Position numbers and translations under genes: made by a program
DNA from: Mariprofundus sp.
Lineage (GTDB): Bacteria; Pseudomonadota; Zetaproteobacteria; Mariprofundales; Mariprofundaceae
Length of the DNA: 64,000 nucleotides
Direction: 5' to 3'
Assembly (NCBI GenBank): GCA_021772835.1
Contig: JAJFLE010000018.1
Span: 1-64,000 of the forward strand
The notes under the pieces: generated by a model
The model's database searches: none
What the model was told of the DNA's origin: nothing
The model's input: the letters and a program-made list of their open reading frames with translations, nothing else
Shown here: positions 1-10,711 of the stretch, piece after piece
Position numbering within the stretch: the stretch's first letter is position 1
Layout of the letters: each line of letters starts with the position of its first letter

Positions 1-1232
1 TCACCACGATAAAAGCGTTCAGAGACATGCGGCAATGCTTCTTTTGATATGCCAATCCCCGTATCCGAGATAACCAGCTCAATGGCATCGCCTTGCCTGC
101 CTGCAGCACAGGCGATACGCCCACCGTCAGGGGTGAATTTGATGGCGTTATCCAGCAGGTTAGCGATGGCACGCTGCAATCTGGAGACATCACCGGTGAG
201 AAACAGATGTTGCTCACCCGTTTCCATAACCATCTCAATGCCTGCATCTTCGGCTACGGGTAAAAACAGATCACGGGCTTCATGCAACAACGCTCCGATA
301 TCCACCTGCGTCAGTTCCAGATGCGTAAGACCTGAATCTGTTTGCGCAATCTCCAGCATCGTATTGATCATGACTGAAAGGCGATCACTTTCTTCAACGA
401 TCACGGCCAGAGCTTCGTCTTTTGTAGCGGCCACACCCTGATGATTCATCAATGCGTTCTCAGCCACGCCCCGGATGCGTGCTACCGGCGTGCGCAGATC
501 ATGTGCGATATGGTTGCTGACGTCTCGCATTTCCCCCAGCAATCGCTGAATACGATCCAACATGCCATTAAATGCATCGGCCAGTTCGACCAATTCCTGC
601 CCATGCCTGTCCAGTTCCAGTCTGCGGTCGAGATCACCTTCTCCGATTTCCATGGCCGTACTGCGTACTTGATCGACAGCGGACAGCACATGGCGTACCT
701 GCCACCAGCCGGTCAAAATGCCCGCCAGCACGACCACCAGCAGAGACCAGCCAAATATCCAGATAATATTTTGCAGCTGCATCTTATGCGCCTGCAATGA
801 TATACCGATTTGAATCCACCCCTTATCACTGGCCTGCGCGGTCAGTATTTTAGCCGTATCGCCGTTCTCATTAACGGTGATATTTAACCACTGAAACGCT
901 TTTCCACGCACATCTGGCAAAGGTAGTGGCAACGTCCATGCTGGTGGCCGGTTAACCACGATCATGTCACCTTCACTATTTATGTAGCTGGCAAAAAACT
1001 TGTCACTATCGTGTGAAAGCACCTCACTTTCCATTCCAGAACGCAGGGCTTGGGCACCGCCACTGTGGTACAGTCCAGTAAACTCTATGGCTGTGTCTTG
1101 CAGATCTTCGTTCAAGGAAATAAGCAGTTGATTGGCCGTGGTTTTATAAGCAATGCCGAAGATGAGCAACGCCATTCCGGCAAATATCAGTGCGTGCCAG
1201 AAGGTCAAACGGAAGCGTAGCGTATTGAACAC
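1..1232 (-). CDS. Sensor histidine kinase, C-terminus cut by window edge
   Basis: Membrane histidine kinase that would phosphorylate the response regulator encoded just upstream on the same strand. The frame stays open from a GTG at 1232 to base 1, so the end of the ATPase domain lies outside the window. The N-terminus has a hydrophobic segment (about residues 7-28), then a periplasmic stretch, a second hydrophobic segment near residues 155-175, a HAMP-like linker and a HisKA domain whose H-box reads HIAHDLRTPVARIRG. The ATPase N-box (NLLDNAIKF) and G1-box (DTGIGI) follow. The GTG overlaps the regulator stop codon (TAGTG), which argues for translational coupling and supports this start. Layout resembles heavy-metal-type CusS/QseC kinases; the ligand cannot be told from sequence. 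Confidence 0.85.
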   Translation of the reverse strand, partial: MFNTLRFRLTFWHALIFAGMALLIFGIAYKTTANQLLISLNEDLQDTAIEFTGLYHSGGAQALRSGMESEVLSHDSDKFFASYINSEGDMIVVNRPPAWTLPLPLPDVRGKAFQWLNITVNENGDTAKILTAQASDKGWIQIGISLQAHKMQLQNIIWIFGWSLLVVVLAGILTGWWQVRHVLSAVDQVRSTAMEIGEGDLDRRLELDRHGQELVELADAFNGMLDRIQRLLGEMRDVSNHIAHDLRTPVARIRGVAENALMNHQGVAATKDEALAVIVEESDRLSVMINTMLEIAQTDSGLTHLELTQVDIGALLHEARDLFLPVAEDAGIEMVMETGEQHLFLTGDVSRLQRAIANLLDNAIKFTPDGGRIACAAGRQGDAIELVISDTGIGISKEALPHVSERFYRG

Positions 1233-1909
1233 TAGAGGCGATATTCCAGAACATAACCAACGCCACGAATGGTATGGATTAATGCTATCTCGAAGGGGCG
1301 ATCTACTTTTTCCCTTAAACGGGAAATGCGTGCTTCAACCACATTTGTCTGCGGGTCAAAATTATAATCCCAGACATGCTCCATAATCATAGTCTTGGAA
1401 ACCACCCGGCCCGCATTGCGCATCAGGTATTCCAGCAAGGCAAATTCTTTGGGCTGCAAATCAATTGTTTGCTCGCTACGCGATACCTTGCGTCGTTGCA
1501 GGTCGAGGCGAAGTGGCCCCAGTGCCAGCTGAGTCGGCTCTGCCATGCCTGTCGCCCGCCGGTAAAGTGCCTGAATACGTGCATACAGTTCGGAAAAGGC
1601 AAATGGTTTGATCAGGTAGTCATCACCACCGGCATGCAGACCCCGAACCCTGTCATCCACAGAGTTACGCGCGCTCAGCACAAGGATGGGCGTTGTAATA
1701 CCCTTGCTGCGCACTTCATGAATCAGCGACAGTCCATCCCGAATCGGCAACATCAGATCGAATACAAATACATCATATGGAGCACAAAGCGACTGATGCA
1801 AACCCGCCTCTCCATCGGCAACGTGATCGACACAGACACCTTCCTGTTGCAGTCCGTGCACGATGAACTGCGCCTGCCTATGATCATCTTCTACCAGTAG
1901 AATTCGCAT
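1232..1909 (-). CDS. OmpR/PhoB-family response regulator
   Basis: DNA-binding response regulator of 225 residues, partner of the kinase that follows it. The receiver domain spans about residues 1-115, with the acidic pair E7-D8-D9, phospho-acceptor D51 (FDLMLP) and the conserved lysine in LIKPF. The winged-helix output domain spans about 125-222 and contains the typical PKEFALLEYL and RGVGYVL segments. The length is standard for the OmpR/PhoB class, closest in feel to CusR/PcoR-type regulators. It is the first gene of a two-gene unit; about 195 bp upstream separate it from the next gene. Targets are unknown. Confidence 0.9.
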   Translation of the reverse strand: MRILLVEDDHRQAQFIVHGLQQEGVCVDHVADGEAGLHQSLCAPYDVFVFDLMLPIRDGLSLIHEVRSKGITTPILVLSARNSVDDRVRGLHAGGDDYLIKPFAFSELYARIQALYRRATGMAEPTQLALGPLRLDLQRRKVSRSEQTIDLQPKEFALLEYLMRNAGRVVSKTMIMEHVWDYNFDPQTNVVEARISRLREKVDRPFEIALIHTIRGVGYVLEYRL

Positions 1910-2105
1910 TTCCTGAATTGTGCATGGATCATAGCATCAAAACAAACTCGTCATCACCGTATCAACAGATACCTAAGCATACTCTGAAAAAATCCGAGCA
2001 TGTTTGCAGGTCATGGATACCACTACAACGGTGCCCAATCGGCTGAACTTTCCCAGCACTTCCTATAGACAGCTGTTAACAACATAAAGTCTACTTTAGA
2101 AACCT

Positions 2106-5100
2106 TTAAAGCTTCTTCTCAACGTCCTCTAACACAGCCAGAGCTGCATCAAAGTCATATAGATTCAGATGTTTACGCATCTGCTCAACCTCTTCAATCA
2201 AATCCGGAGAGGAGAGATGCGCTTCAATCTCGTCAATCAGATCAACTGCATCACCATCATAGGCTTCAAGCATGTCACGCATGCGGGCCAACAAATCACG
2301 TGCAAGTTCAACATCCACATCCATGCTGGAATCTTTCTGTTCAGACGAGTCGGCATCACGCCATGTGCTGATTGCATGTGTAACTGTGCGCACCTTCTCA
2401 GCCACTTTCTCCAATTGTTTTTCACCAACATCTGCACCCTGCTTGAGCCATTGCTCCAGCTTGGACACTTCAGCAAACAGCGCTTTAGCGCCAATATTTC
2501 CGGCTACCCCTTTCAGGGAGTGAATCAGGCGCTCTACCTGTGCCCTATCACCTGCCTTGAGTAACTCCAGTGAACGGGACACCACATCGCTGTGCGAATC
2601 GGCAAATTTAAACAGTACCTTCTGATACAGGGATACATCACCACCGATACGCTGCAAGCCCTCATTCGTATCGATTCCGGCGAGCTCGGGAATCTCTATA
2701 GTCTGCTCTGAGACAACCTTGTTCGATTGCTGAGCCAGCCCTGTCACATTCAGTCGTGAGTTGGTGATCCACTTGTCCAGTTTATTATACAGGTCATGCG
2801 GATTTATAGGCTTGGCAACGTGATCATTCATACCGGCTTCCAGGCAGTCTCTCACATCAGCCAGCATGGCGTTGGCTGTCATGGCAATAATAGGCAGGTC
2901 TTCCGCATTAAAATCTCGGCGTATCAATCGTGTTGCCTCAAGGCCCCCCATCACCGGCATTTGCATATCCATCAGCACACCATCAAAACTGTCATGTTTC
3001 ACAGCCTCCACAGCCTCTTTACCATGATGCGCAATAGCCAGACTGATACCTGCTTTGGTCAGCAAGCCTTCAGCCACCAATTGATTGATATCGTTATCTT
3101 CCACCAGAAGCAGCCTTGCCCCCTTTAAATGAGCAATGACTTCGACCGGCAGCCTTCGCTCTTGATCAGTAGTCTCAACTTCCGACTCACCACGATTAAA
3201 CAACGATAGAATGGATGCCAGCATGGAGGTTGATGTGACCGGTTTGAACAATGTGGCGCTTATTCCTGCCAGTGCTGCATCCTGATCGGACACAACCTGG
3301 CCATAATTCGCTGCAAGAATGGATGGCGGCATGTCAGCAAGACCTGAAGCCTTCTGGATCTTTTGCACACTCTCCAGCCCTTTCATGTCGGCAAGCGTCC
3401 AGTCAACCAGCATCACATCGATAACAGGTTCACGCTTAAGTATTGCTGCAGCCTCATCCACCGTAGATGCCTTACTGACTGCAAAACCATAAGACTTCAG
3501 ATACCTGCACAGAATAGCTTTTGAGTCCTCATTGTCGTCAACGACAAGTACCTGTTTCCCCTGCATAGCTTCGGGCAACAGCATGTCATCTTCCAAACAC
3601 TCTATCCCGATACCGAACGTGGCCGTAAAGAAAAATGTACTGCCCTGACTCTCTTCACTTTGCAGTCCGATTTCTCCACCCATCAACTCGACCAACTGCT
3701 TGCAGATAGCCAGTCCCAGCCCGGTGCCACCAAATTTGCGTGTAATCGAGCTGTCTGCCTGAGAAAATGCCCGGAACAGCTTTGATTTCTGCTCGTCATT
3801 CAGGCCAATGCCCGTATCCGTGATTTCAAACCTCAGAACAAAATGATCGTCATGTCGCTCAAACACACGCGTTGAAACAACAATCTGGCCGCTTTCCGTA
3901 AATTTGACTGCATTATTCACCAGATTCAGTAAAACCTGTCCCAGCCTGTAAGGGTCACCTTTCAGACGCGGCATGCAGGTAGGGCAATCAATGAGGAAGT
4001 CCAGTCCCTTTTCACTGGCCCGGACTCCTCCGATACCGGCCAGATTATGCATCACCTCATCCATATCGAAATCAATGAGATCCAGATCCAGTTTGTCCGC
4101 TTCTATCTTGGAAAAATCGAGAATATCGTTAATAATTGACAGCAACGACTCTGAAGCTTTCAGAGTTTTCGACAAATAATCCCTCTGTAATTTATCTTCC
4201 TCGCGATCCAGAGCCAGGTGGGTCAAGCCTATTACGGCATTAATCGGAGTACGGATTTCATGACTCATATTGGCCAGAAACTCCGATTTACTCTTATCCG
4301 CCTGAATCGCCCGGTCCATGGCCAGAGCTAACTCGCGAGTACGCACTTCCACTCTCGATTCGAGTATCTGGCTATGGTTTTCCAGCTGATCGTGCGTCTG
4401 TTTCAGACTGGCCGCCATCGCCTCCAGTGAGCAGACAAGTGCACCGATCTCATCGTCAGTCTGAGTGCTGACGTCCGCTTTTGCATTAAAATCACCTCTG
4501 GCAATCTCATTTGAAAAGTTCACCAGACCACGCAGTGGCCGTGTCCACCTGCTGGCTAGAATAAAGACGAGAATCGTGCCAACAATCAGAAATATTATGG
4601 AGGTGATCACTGAGCGGATCACCATGTTATTGATCTCTTCATCCACATAGATCTGAGATTCAGTCAGCGTCTGATTCAGATCATCGAGTGAAAACCCCAA
4701 TCGCAGTGAACCCCATTTCACCTTCCGGTTCAGATAAATAGGTACAATGGTTTCCATGAACTCATGCTCATGCACGATAAACTCATAACGTGTGGTAGCC
4801 ATCTGATTTTCAGCGAATGTGGAAGCCTTGCCGGATAAAATTTTGCGCCGCACTTCGGGACTCAGATCCTGACCATAGGCGATCACGGGTTTGCTTGAGC
4901 GCATCAGCATCACATACTCAAGGTTGTCCACATCCTTGACCGCATCGTGAATAAACTCCTGCAGAGCTTCGTAATCAAAGACAACTATACGCTTCTGAAT
5001 ATGCTCAGACATGTAACTGGCAGCCTTTTCTGATCGTCTGATCATCTCTTCCTGCAAAAAAGTGCTATGCGTTGACAGTGCTTTCATCAGGTTTTTTCGC

Positions 5101-5228
5101 TGCGAATCCATTTGCACCAGCGTCAACAACGTCACCATAGCCAGGATCATGCCGATCATGGCTACCTCAAGTTTCCAGCGTATACCTTTGCGAATTTTCT
5201 GGCCGATTGCTGAATTTTCTTCTGTCAT
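2106..5228 (-). CDS. BarA-like tripartite hybrid sensor kinase (HK-REC-REC-HPt)
   Basis: A 1040-residue inner-membrane phosphorelay kinase. Membrane segments are at about 21-40 and 206-226, enclosing a periplasmic sensor region. A HAMP domain follows (about 228-280), then a short coiled coil, HisKA with H323 ([17 protein letters not shown]) and an ATPase domain with [15 protein letters not shown] and [10 protein letters not shown] first receiver with D609 in an atypical [11 protein letters not shown] context precedes a canonical second receiver with D754 ([11 protein letters not shown]). The C-terminal HPt domain carries H903 ([11 protein letters not shown]). This is the order of BarA/TorS-type kinases. 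No response regulator is adjacent, so the output partner is encoded elsewhere. The first receiver may be regulatory rather than phosphorylated. Confidence 0.9.
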   Translation of the reverse strand: MTEENSAIGQKIRKGIRWKLEVAMIGMILAMVTLLTLVQMDSQRKNLMKALSTHSTFLQEEMIRRSEKAASYMSEHIQKRIVVFDYEALQEFIHDAVKDVDNLEYVMLMRSSKPVIAYGQDLSPEVRRKILSGKASTFAENQMATTRYEFIVHEHEFMETIVPIYLNRKVKWGSLRLGFSLDDLNQTLTESQIYVDEEINNMVIRSVITSIIFLIVGTILVFILASRWTRPLRGLVNFSNEIARGDFNAKADVSTQTDDEIGALVCSLEAMAASLKQTHDQLENHSQILESRVEVRTRELALAMDRAIQADKSKSEFLANMSHEIRTPINAVIGLTHLALDREEDKLQRDYLSKTLKASESLLSIINDILDFSKIEADKLDLDLIDFDMDEVMHNLAGIGGVRASEKGLDFLIDCPTCMPRLKGDPYRLGQVLLNLVNNAVKFTESGQIVVSTRVFERHDDHFVLRFEITDTGIGLNDEQKSKLFRAFSQADSSITRKFGGTGLGLAICKQLVELMGGEIGLQSEESQGSTFFFTATFGIGIECLEDDMLLPEAMQGKQVLVVDDNEDSKAILCRYLKSYGFAVSKASTVDEAAAILKREPVIDVMLVDWTLADMKGLESVQKIQKASGLADMPPSILAANYGQVVSDQDAALAGISATLFKPVTSTSMLASILSLFNRGESEVETTDQERRLPVEVIAHLKGARLLLVEDNDINQLVAEGLLTKAGISLAIAHHGKEAVEAVKHDSFDGVLMDMQMPVMGGLEATRLIRRDFNAEDLPIIAMTANAMLADVRDCLEAGMNDHVAKPINPHDLYNKLDKWITNSRLNVTGLAQQSNKVVSEQTIEIPELAGIDTNEGLQRIGGDVSLYQKVLFKFADSHSDVVSRSLELLKAGDRAQVERLIHSLKGVAGNIGAKALFAEVSKLEQWLKQGADVGEKQLEKVAEKVRTVTHAISTWRDADSSEQKDSSMDVDVELARDLLARMRDMLEAYDGDAVDLIDEIEAHLSSPDLIEEVEQMRKHLNLYDFDAALAVLEDVEKKL

Positions 5229-5396
5229 AAACCTTTCTCACCACCGCGTAGATTCCACATATGATACATTCTGCATGCTTAGGATAACGGCTAATCCAGC
5301 ATTTAACATAGCTGATTTCGTGTTCAACTGACAAAGCTGCAATGTGCCGGGAAAATCAGGGTAGGCTGAATCGGGTCATGGCGTTATGATTGCCAA

Positions 5397-6332
5397 ATGA
5401 CTAACTCTCCTGATCTTTCCGTTTCATTTGCCGGTTTAACACTTCAAACGCCTCTGGTTTTATTATCAGGCTGTGTCGGTTTCGGTGAGGAGTACACGCG
5501 TGTGGAAGGCTGGGACAATCGCCATGTCGGAGCGGTTATTCTCAAAGGCACAACACTTGAAGCACGCATGGGTAATGCACCGCATCGTGTGTATGAGACA
5601 CCTTCAGGCATGCTCAATGCCATCGGTCTGCAAAACCCCGGTGCACGTTATGTGGTGGATCACATCCTGCCGCAGCTTCCGCATGGTGAGACTCAATTCT
5701 GGGCCAATGCCAACGGCACTTCCCCGGAAGAGTATGGTGAAGTAGCTCGCATTTTCGATGATTCGCCGGTCACGGCAATCGAAATTAATATTTCCTGCCC
5801 CAACGTTAAGGAAGGCGGTGTGCATTTTGGCAATGATCCACGCATGGCAGCGCGCGTGGTCGAAGCCATGAGGCCGCATACCAACAAACCCTTGATCACC
5901 AAGTTGTCGCCCAATAGTGCCGACATTGCTACAACCGCCCGCATGGTCATTGAAGCTGGAACCGACGGACTCTCCGTGATCAATACGCTGGTAGGTATGG
6001 CTGTTGATATTGAAAGCAAAACACCGGTGATCGACAATATCTCCGGTGGCCTTTCAGGCCCGTGCATCAAACCGGTTGCATTGTGGAAAATTCACCAGAC
6101 ACGTGCTGTGGCCGCCAAACACGGTATTCCGGTTCTCGGTCAGGGCGGCATTACTTGTGCAAAGGACGCTATTGAATTTGCTATCGTTGGATCCGATGCC
6201 ATCGGTCTTGGCACAGGCTTGTTTTATGACCCTCTGATGTGCGGCAAGCTGCTCAAAGAGCTCTCCGATTACCTCAGCCGCAAACAGCTGGCGTCGTATT
6301 CCGACCTCGTAGGAACACTTGTTACGAAATAG
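5397..6332 (+). CDS. pyrD: Dihydroorotate dehydrogenase, class 1B catalytic subunit
   Basis: Oxidises dihydroorotate to orotate in pyrimidine synthesis, using FMN in the cytosol. The 311-residue length and the motifs fit class 1: K50 in ILKGTT, the N-P-G segment IGLQNPG, and catalytic C134 within NISCPNVKEGG (class 2 enzymes have serine here). The FMN-phosphate region GQGGI and GLGTGLF are also present. Class 1B enzymes normally pair with an Fe-S/FAD subunit PyrK; no pyrK is next to this gene, so it would have to be encoded elsewhere. The ATG at 5397 has no clear Shine-Dalgarno. The last 14 bases overlap the next gene. Confidence 0.93.
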   Translation: MTNSPDLSVSFAGLTLQTPLVLLSGCVGFGEEYTRVEGWDNRHVGAVILKGTTLEARMGNAPHRVYETPSGMLNAIGLQNPGARYVVDHILPQLPHGETQFWANANGTSPEEYGEVARIFDDSPVTAIEINISCPNVKEGGVHFGNDPRMAARVVEAMRPHTNKPLITKLSPNSADIATTARMVIEAGTDGLSVINTLVGMAVDIESKTPVIDNISGGLSGPCIKPVALWKIHQTRAVAAKHGIPVLGQGGITCAKDAIEFAIVGSDAIGLGTGLFYDPLMCGKLLKELSDYLSRKQLASYSDLVGTLVTK

Positions 6333-7059
6333 ATTCAGGATACTGCTACTGTGTCTGCTGCTCAGCAGCACGGCACATGCAGGCTCATTTTCAGTTGTCG
6401 GTCAGTCACGCTGGGTGACAGTGGCCTCAGTATTCGATGGAGATACCTTTCGAACGAATGCCGGTGAAAAAGTACGTCTGCTGGGCATCAACTGCCCTGA
6501 AGTTGCGCATGACCGGCAAGCCGCCCAACCCTTTGGCAATGAAGCCAAACGTCGGCTTGTATCCTTGATTGCCGGTAAAACCGTACGACTGCTACTGGAC
6601 GCTGACAAAAAAGATAAATATGGACGCACGCTTGCCCATGTTTATTTAAGCAATGGTGCCTGGATCAATGAAAACCTGCTCTCCGAGGGGCTGGCTTATG
6701 TCTACACATTCATGCCCAATCACCGGGGCACTGAGCAATTGCTCAAGGCAGAACGTCTGGCCAGAAACAATATGGCAGGCATCTGGAAAAACGAAGCGTT
6801 TCGTATACTGGACAGCCGTGAACTTACACCTCGTTTTATCGGCCAGTTCCGCCTTGTTCGCGGCACGGTTAAATCCGTACAGCCATGGCGGTTTAATATG
6901 GAGCAACTTTCTATCAGCGTACCACGTAAACACCGACAATGGTTTACTCCTGCTCAGCTTCCACAGGTTGGAGATAAGGTGATTGTGCGGGGAACCGTAC
7001 GCATATCGATGTCCAGACAACTTTATCTGGCCTTGCACTCGCCATTTGATCTGGAATAA
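6319..7059 (+). CDS. Secreted thermonuclease-like (SNase/OB-fold) protein
   Basis: Probable exported nuclease of 246 residues. It starts with a TTG at 6319, inside pyrD, giving a signal peptide (RFRILLLCLLLSSTAHAGS, cleavage likely after AHA). The SNase core follows: VFDGDTFRT, RLLGINCPE, then the catalytic-region pattern DKKDKYGRTLAHVYL and the helix with EGLAYVY. Residues 160-246 form an extra C-terminal OB-fold-like part. The equivalents of the staphylococcal nuclease arginines (R in VRLLGI and YGR) are present. The 14-bp overlap with pyrD suggests coupling without an obvious functional link. The TTG start is chosen because it preserves the signal peptide. Confidence 0.82.
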   Translation: MLRNRFRILLLCLLLSSTAHAGSFSVVGQSRWVTVASVFDGDTFRTNAGEKVRLLGINCPEVAHDRQAAQPFGNEAKRRLVSLIAGKTVRLLLDADKKDKYGRTLAHVYLSNGAWINENLLSEGLAYVYTFMPNHRGTEQLLKAERLARNNMAGIWKNEAFRILDSRELTPRFIGQFRLVRGTVKSVQPWRFNMEQLSISVPRKHRQWFTPAQLPQVGDKVIVRGTVRISMSRQLYLALHSPFDLE

Positions 7060-7152
7060 TTAATTTAAGGTAACGCTAATGTATTCAGAGCTATCTTGCC
7101 CCCCTGATTCATGGCTGCAAGCCAATAACATCTGCTTAGAGGTATAAATATA

Positions 7153-8607
7153 ATGAGATCCTATTTCACAGCCCTGCTGATCCTGATTCCACTGCTGGCC
7201 TCATGTGCCAAAAACCCGGCAACCGGCGATCAGGACTTTGTCATGATGAGCGAAGAGGAAGAGCTGAAGATTGGCCAGCAGTATTTTGCAGAAATAAAAA
7301 AGAACTTGCCTCTGTTACCTGAAGATGATCCCCTGGCTCAGTATGTTGATCGCATTGGTCAGAAAGTTACCGCCACGGCTGATCGCAAAGATCTGTTTTT
7401 CCGTTTCTATGTGGTTGATGATGACACCATCAATGCATTTGCCATACCCGGTGGTTATATCTTTATTCACAGAGGTCTGATCAACCATATGAACAATGAA
7501 GCTGAGTTGGCTGCTGTGCTGGGTCATGAAGCCGGCCATGTCACCGCCCGCCACTCCGTAAAACAGATATCCAAGGCCCGCGCCTATCAGACCGCAGCGA
7601 TGATCACATCTGTGTTTGTGCCTGTTCCTCAGGCTGTCGGCATGCTCAGTGACGTCATGGCCAGTGCCATCCTGAGGGGATATGGGCGCGATGCGGAATT
7701 GCAATCGGATGAACTCTCCATCCGCTACCTTACTCAGGCCGGTTATGACCCCCATGCCACCATCGGTATTCTTAAAACGTTAAAACGTCTGGATGACATC
7801 GATACAAAAGAAAAAATCGATGCCGGTGAAAAGGTGGAGAAATATCATGGTGCCTTCTCCTCTCACCCAGAAACCTCCAAACGCATCAAAGAGGCCATTG
7901 CCCAGGCTTCGCCTCTTCAGGGGCGACCCGGCATCATCAATCGAGGCGCTTTTCTTGCCGCGGTAGATGGTTATGCATATGGCGACAGTGCGGAGCAAGG
8001 TGCGGTAGTTGGCAGGCGTTTCCTGCATCCGGAACTGGGCATCCAGCTTGAGTTTCCTGCAGACTGGGTCATCACCAATTCACCACAGGCTTTAACAGCG
8101 CGCATCAGAAAGCAGAAGGTTTATTTCATGCTTGCTATGAAAGATTTACAGAAGCGCCTGACAGCCGAAGAGATCATCAAAAGAATGTTTACCGACAGGC
8201 ATATCCTGAAGATAGAAAACAGTGTGCGCCACGGCATGCCTTATGCCCATGGGAAAATTAAGCAGTCTGCTCCCAAGGTCAGCAAAGCCATGATTGATGC
8301 ACATGTTTTTCTCGACGGCAGAAAAGCGTATATGCTCACGATGTGGAGTGAACGTGATCAGTTTGATAAATATGTCGCCCAGTTCAGCCGGATCGCCGAT
8401 AGTTTCAGAAAGTATGAAAAAGAACTTGATGGAGATATCCCGCGCATCACCTTGTACACGTGGAAAACTGGAGATTCATGGCAGCTACTGGCCAGCCGCA
8501 GCAAGAACATGCTTGGCCGTTTCACTGCTGATAAAATAGCAGCCCTCAACGGCATGGAACTGACAGATAAACCAGCGACAGGTCAGATCATTAAAAGCGT
8601 GAAATAG
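7153..8607 (+). CDS. M48-family metalloprotease lipoprotein
   Basis: Zinc metalloprotease anchored as a lipoprotein in the envelope, 484 residues. The signal peptide ends in a lipobox LLASC with C18 as the lipidated residue. The zinc motif HEAGH is at residues 125-129, and the third ligand is probably the glutamate in DAELQSDEL near residue 182. The N-terminal part matches BepA/YfgC- and LoiP-type peptidases, which degrade or assist misfolded outer-membrane proteins. The C-terminal third ends in a LysM-like segment (YTWKTGDSWQLLASRS), suggesting contact with peptidoglycan. It is preceded by about 90 bp of non-coding DNA. Confidence 0.88.
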   Translation: MRSYFTALLILIPLLASCAKNPATGDQDFVMMSEEEELKIGQQYFAEIKKNLPLLPEDDPLAQYVDRIGQKVTATADRKDLFFRFYVVDDDTINAFAIPGGYIFIHRGLINHMNNEAELAAVLGHEAGHVTARHSVKQISKARAYQTAAMITSVFVPVPQAVGMLSDVMASAILRGYGRDAELQSDELSIRYLTQAGYDPHATIGILKTLKRLDDIDTKEKIDAGEKVEKYHGAFSSHPETSKRIKEAIAQASPLQGRPGIINRGAFLAAVDGYAYGDSAEQGAVVGRRFLHPELGIQLEFPADWVITNSPQALTARIRKQKVYFMLAMKDLQKRLTAEEIIKRMFTDRHILKIENSVRHGMPYAHGKIKQSAPKVSKAMIDAHVFLDGRKAYMLTMWSERDQFDKYVAQFSRIADSFRKYEKELDGDIPRITLYTWKTGDSWQLLASRSKNMLGRFTADKIAALNGMELTDKPATGQIIKSVK

Positions 8608-8680
8608 CATTACGGCCTTGAACTTGCTTGTACACAGAGAACCAGCACCCCAGTTATTGCAGCAATAGCAAGAGGATATT

Positions 8681-8758
8681 ATGACACTGAAAAATATACA
8701 TCCACTCTATATTGAAATAGCCGCATCCTGTTCTGTCCTTAATCACGATGAACCATAA
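8681..8758 (+). CDS. Possible 25-residue leader ORF upstream of the PAS kinase
   Basis: A short frame (ATG at 8681, TAA at 8756) with a good ribosome site AGAGGATATT directly before it. Its last 11 bases overlap the start of the following kinase, which itself has no visible Shine-Dalgarno. This arrangement would let ribosomes finishing the short frame reinitiate on the kinase. The peptide shows no recognisable family, and chance is a serious alternative. Confidence 0.25.
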   Translation: MTLKNIHPLYIEIAASCSVLNHDEP

Positions 8759-10694
8759 TGCCGACAATTTCCCACTACTTGACCATATTTCAAGCGGCGT
8801 GCTGGCCATTGATTCCGATGGCAAGATTGCGTTATGGAATAAAGCGCTTGAGCAGTGGCATGGAACTAAACGCGAAAGCATGCTCGAAAAGAATATATAC
8901 GACTGCTTCCCGCACCTGAATCAGGACGTCTTCAAAAACCAGGTCAACGATATCTTTCAGTCACACGATGGTTCAACATTTACCTTCGGGTCGGATCAGC
9001 CCCTTTTCCCTTGCTTACTTGAAAACGGAACGGCAAGAACGCTGCAAGTCACGGTATCGCTACTGGCGGATCACTCCCTGGCGCTTTTCAGCATTGAAGA
9101 CCAAAGCAAACAGCATCAACTCATAGATAGCTACAAACAGATGGCTAAAGATCTAAATACGGAACTTGAACAAAGAACAGCGCTGGAAAGCCAGAATGCC
9201 CGACTCGTCAGTGCCATAGACCAGGCTGGCGAAGCAGTAATTATCACCAATAGCTGTGGCAATATTGAATACGTAAACAAAGCCTTTTATCAGCAAACCG
9301 GCTGGAATATGGATGAAGGTGATCCCATTGGCTTTTATCATGTATTGTTTTCTGACTCTGATGAAAATTTCAAAGCACATATTGATGAGGTGCTTACTGC
9401 GGGCGAAACCTGGCAAGGCAGGCACGACATTACCTGCAAAGATGGTAATACCTTCACCGCTTCCATCAGCATTGCCCCTATTACCGACTCGAATGAGCAT
9501 GCCACACATTCTGTGATCATACAGGAAGATATCAGCCAGCAAGTTCTGGTCGATGAGAAGCTGCGTCGTTCACAGAAACAGGAAGCGCTGATTACACTGG
9601 TGGGCGGCATCGCCCATGATTTCAACAACCTGCTCGCAGGCTTGGTCGGCCAGGTCTACCTTGCATCGCGTGAAGTCAAGGACCTTCCGAAAACAGCTGA
9701 ACGTCTGAAAAAGATCCAGAAAATTTCTCAGGAAGCTGCAGAAATTGTTAAACAACTACTCACCTTTGCCCGTCAGGGAGAGCATGATGCCAAAGAGTTC
9801 CCGCTTGATGCATTTATTAAGGAGTTTTCCAAACTGGCCCAGCATACCGTACCGGAATCCATTCGTTGGGTTATTGATTTCAAACCCGGCTTGTATGCTT
9901 TTCGCGGAGATGCCAATCAGCTCCAACAGGCACTGCTGAATATTGTACAGAATTCAGTGGAAGCATGTGCCGATACCGAGGGTGCCCAGATCGAGCTGAT
10001 ATTAAAACCGCTGGATGGAGAAGACTCCTTCAGATTCATCAAAAAGTATCCTGTCCTGCGCCATGGTAATTTTGCTCATATTCTGATTCAGGATAATGGC
10101 CGAGGCATCCGTCCTGAAAATATCGATAAAATATTCGACCCATTCTACTCCAGCAAACAACTTGGCAGCGGTCTGGGTCTCGCCATTGTGATGGGTTGTG
10201 TCAGACATCATCATGGAATTATCGATGTTGATAGCTCACTGGAATCCGGGACCAGGTTTCACATTTTTCTGCCCATGAAAGCGGTCAAACGTGAACAGGA
10301 TTTTTCGCATCCTCAAGGTATGATCAGTGCAAAAATTCTGCTGGTTGATGATGATCCAAGGGTATTGGAACCAACTCAGGAACTGCTGGAATCCATGGGC
10401 CATGTGGTTGAACTGGCCAGCGACGGACAGGAAGCTTGTGAAAAATTTGAACTGCAAGTCGATGCCTGGGATATCGTGATTACCGATATGGTTATGCCGC
10501 GCATGAACGGTCTGGAATCAGCCAAGCGGATGCGACTGTTGCGGCCTGAAATACCGATCATTTTTGCTACGGGTTACGACCAGTCACTGGTCATTGAAAA
10601 CACCCGCAAAATGAAGGATTCCATTCTCATTGGCAAACCCTTTAATCCGGATGAACTCGATCAAATTATTCTAAATATGATCAAAAAGAAATAG
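8748..10694 (+). CDS. Soluble PAS-PAS hybrid histidine kinase
   Basis: Cytoplasmic sensor of 648 residues with no membrane segment. Domains: PAS at about 8-115, a short coiled coil, PAS at about 150-265, HisKA with H290 in GGIAHDFNNLLAGLVG, HATPase with NIVQNSVEA and DNGRGI, and a C-terminal receiver with phospho-acceptor D580 (VITDMVMPRMNG). The H-box is the NtrB-like HDFNN type, shared with the kinase at 13485 and with the broken one at 54579. Redox or small-molecule sensing by the PAS domains is possible but not visible. It is convergent with the hydrolase gene, with a MITE-like repeat between them. Confidence 0.88.
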   Translation: MNHNADNFPLLDHISSGVLAIDSDGKIALWNKALEQWHGTKRESMLEKNIYDCFPHLNQDVFKNQVNDIFQSHDGSTFTFGSDQPLFPCLLENGTARTLQVTVSLLADHSLALFSIEDQSKQHQLIDSYKQMAKDLNTELEQRTALESQNARLVSAIDQAGEAVIITNSCGNIEYVNKAFYQQTGWNMDEGDPIGFYHVLFSDSDENFKAHIDEVLTAGETWQGRHDITCKDGNTFTASISIAPITDSNEHATHSVIIQEDISQQVLVDEKLRRSQKQEALITLVGGIAHDFNNLLAGLVGQVYLASREVKDLPKTAERLKKIQKISQEAAEIVKQLLTFARQGEHDAKEFPLDAFIKEFSKLAQHTVPESIRWVIDFKPGLYAFRGDANQLQQALLNIVQNSVEACADTEGAQIELILKPLDGEDSFRFIKKYPVLRHGNFAHILIQDNGRGIRPENIDKIFDPFYSSKQLGSGLGLAIVMGCVRHHHGIIDVDSSLESGTRFHIFLPMKAVKREQDFSHPQGMISAKILLVDDDPRVLEPTQELLESMGHVVELASDGQEACEKFELQVDAWDIVITDMVMPRMNGLESAKRMRLLRPEIPIIFATGYDQSLVIENTRKMKDSILIGKPFNPDELDQIILNMIKKK

Positions 10695-10711
10695 GACTGA
10701 TCTCTAAGGAG

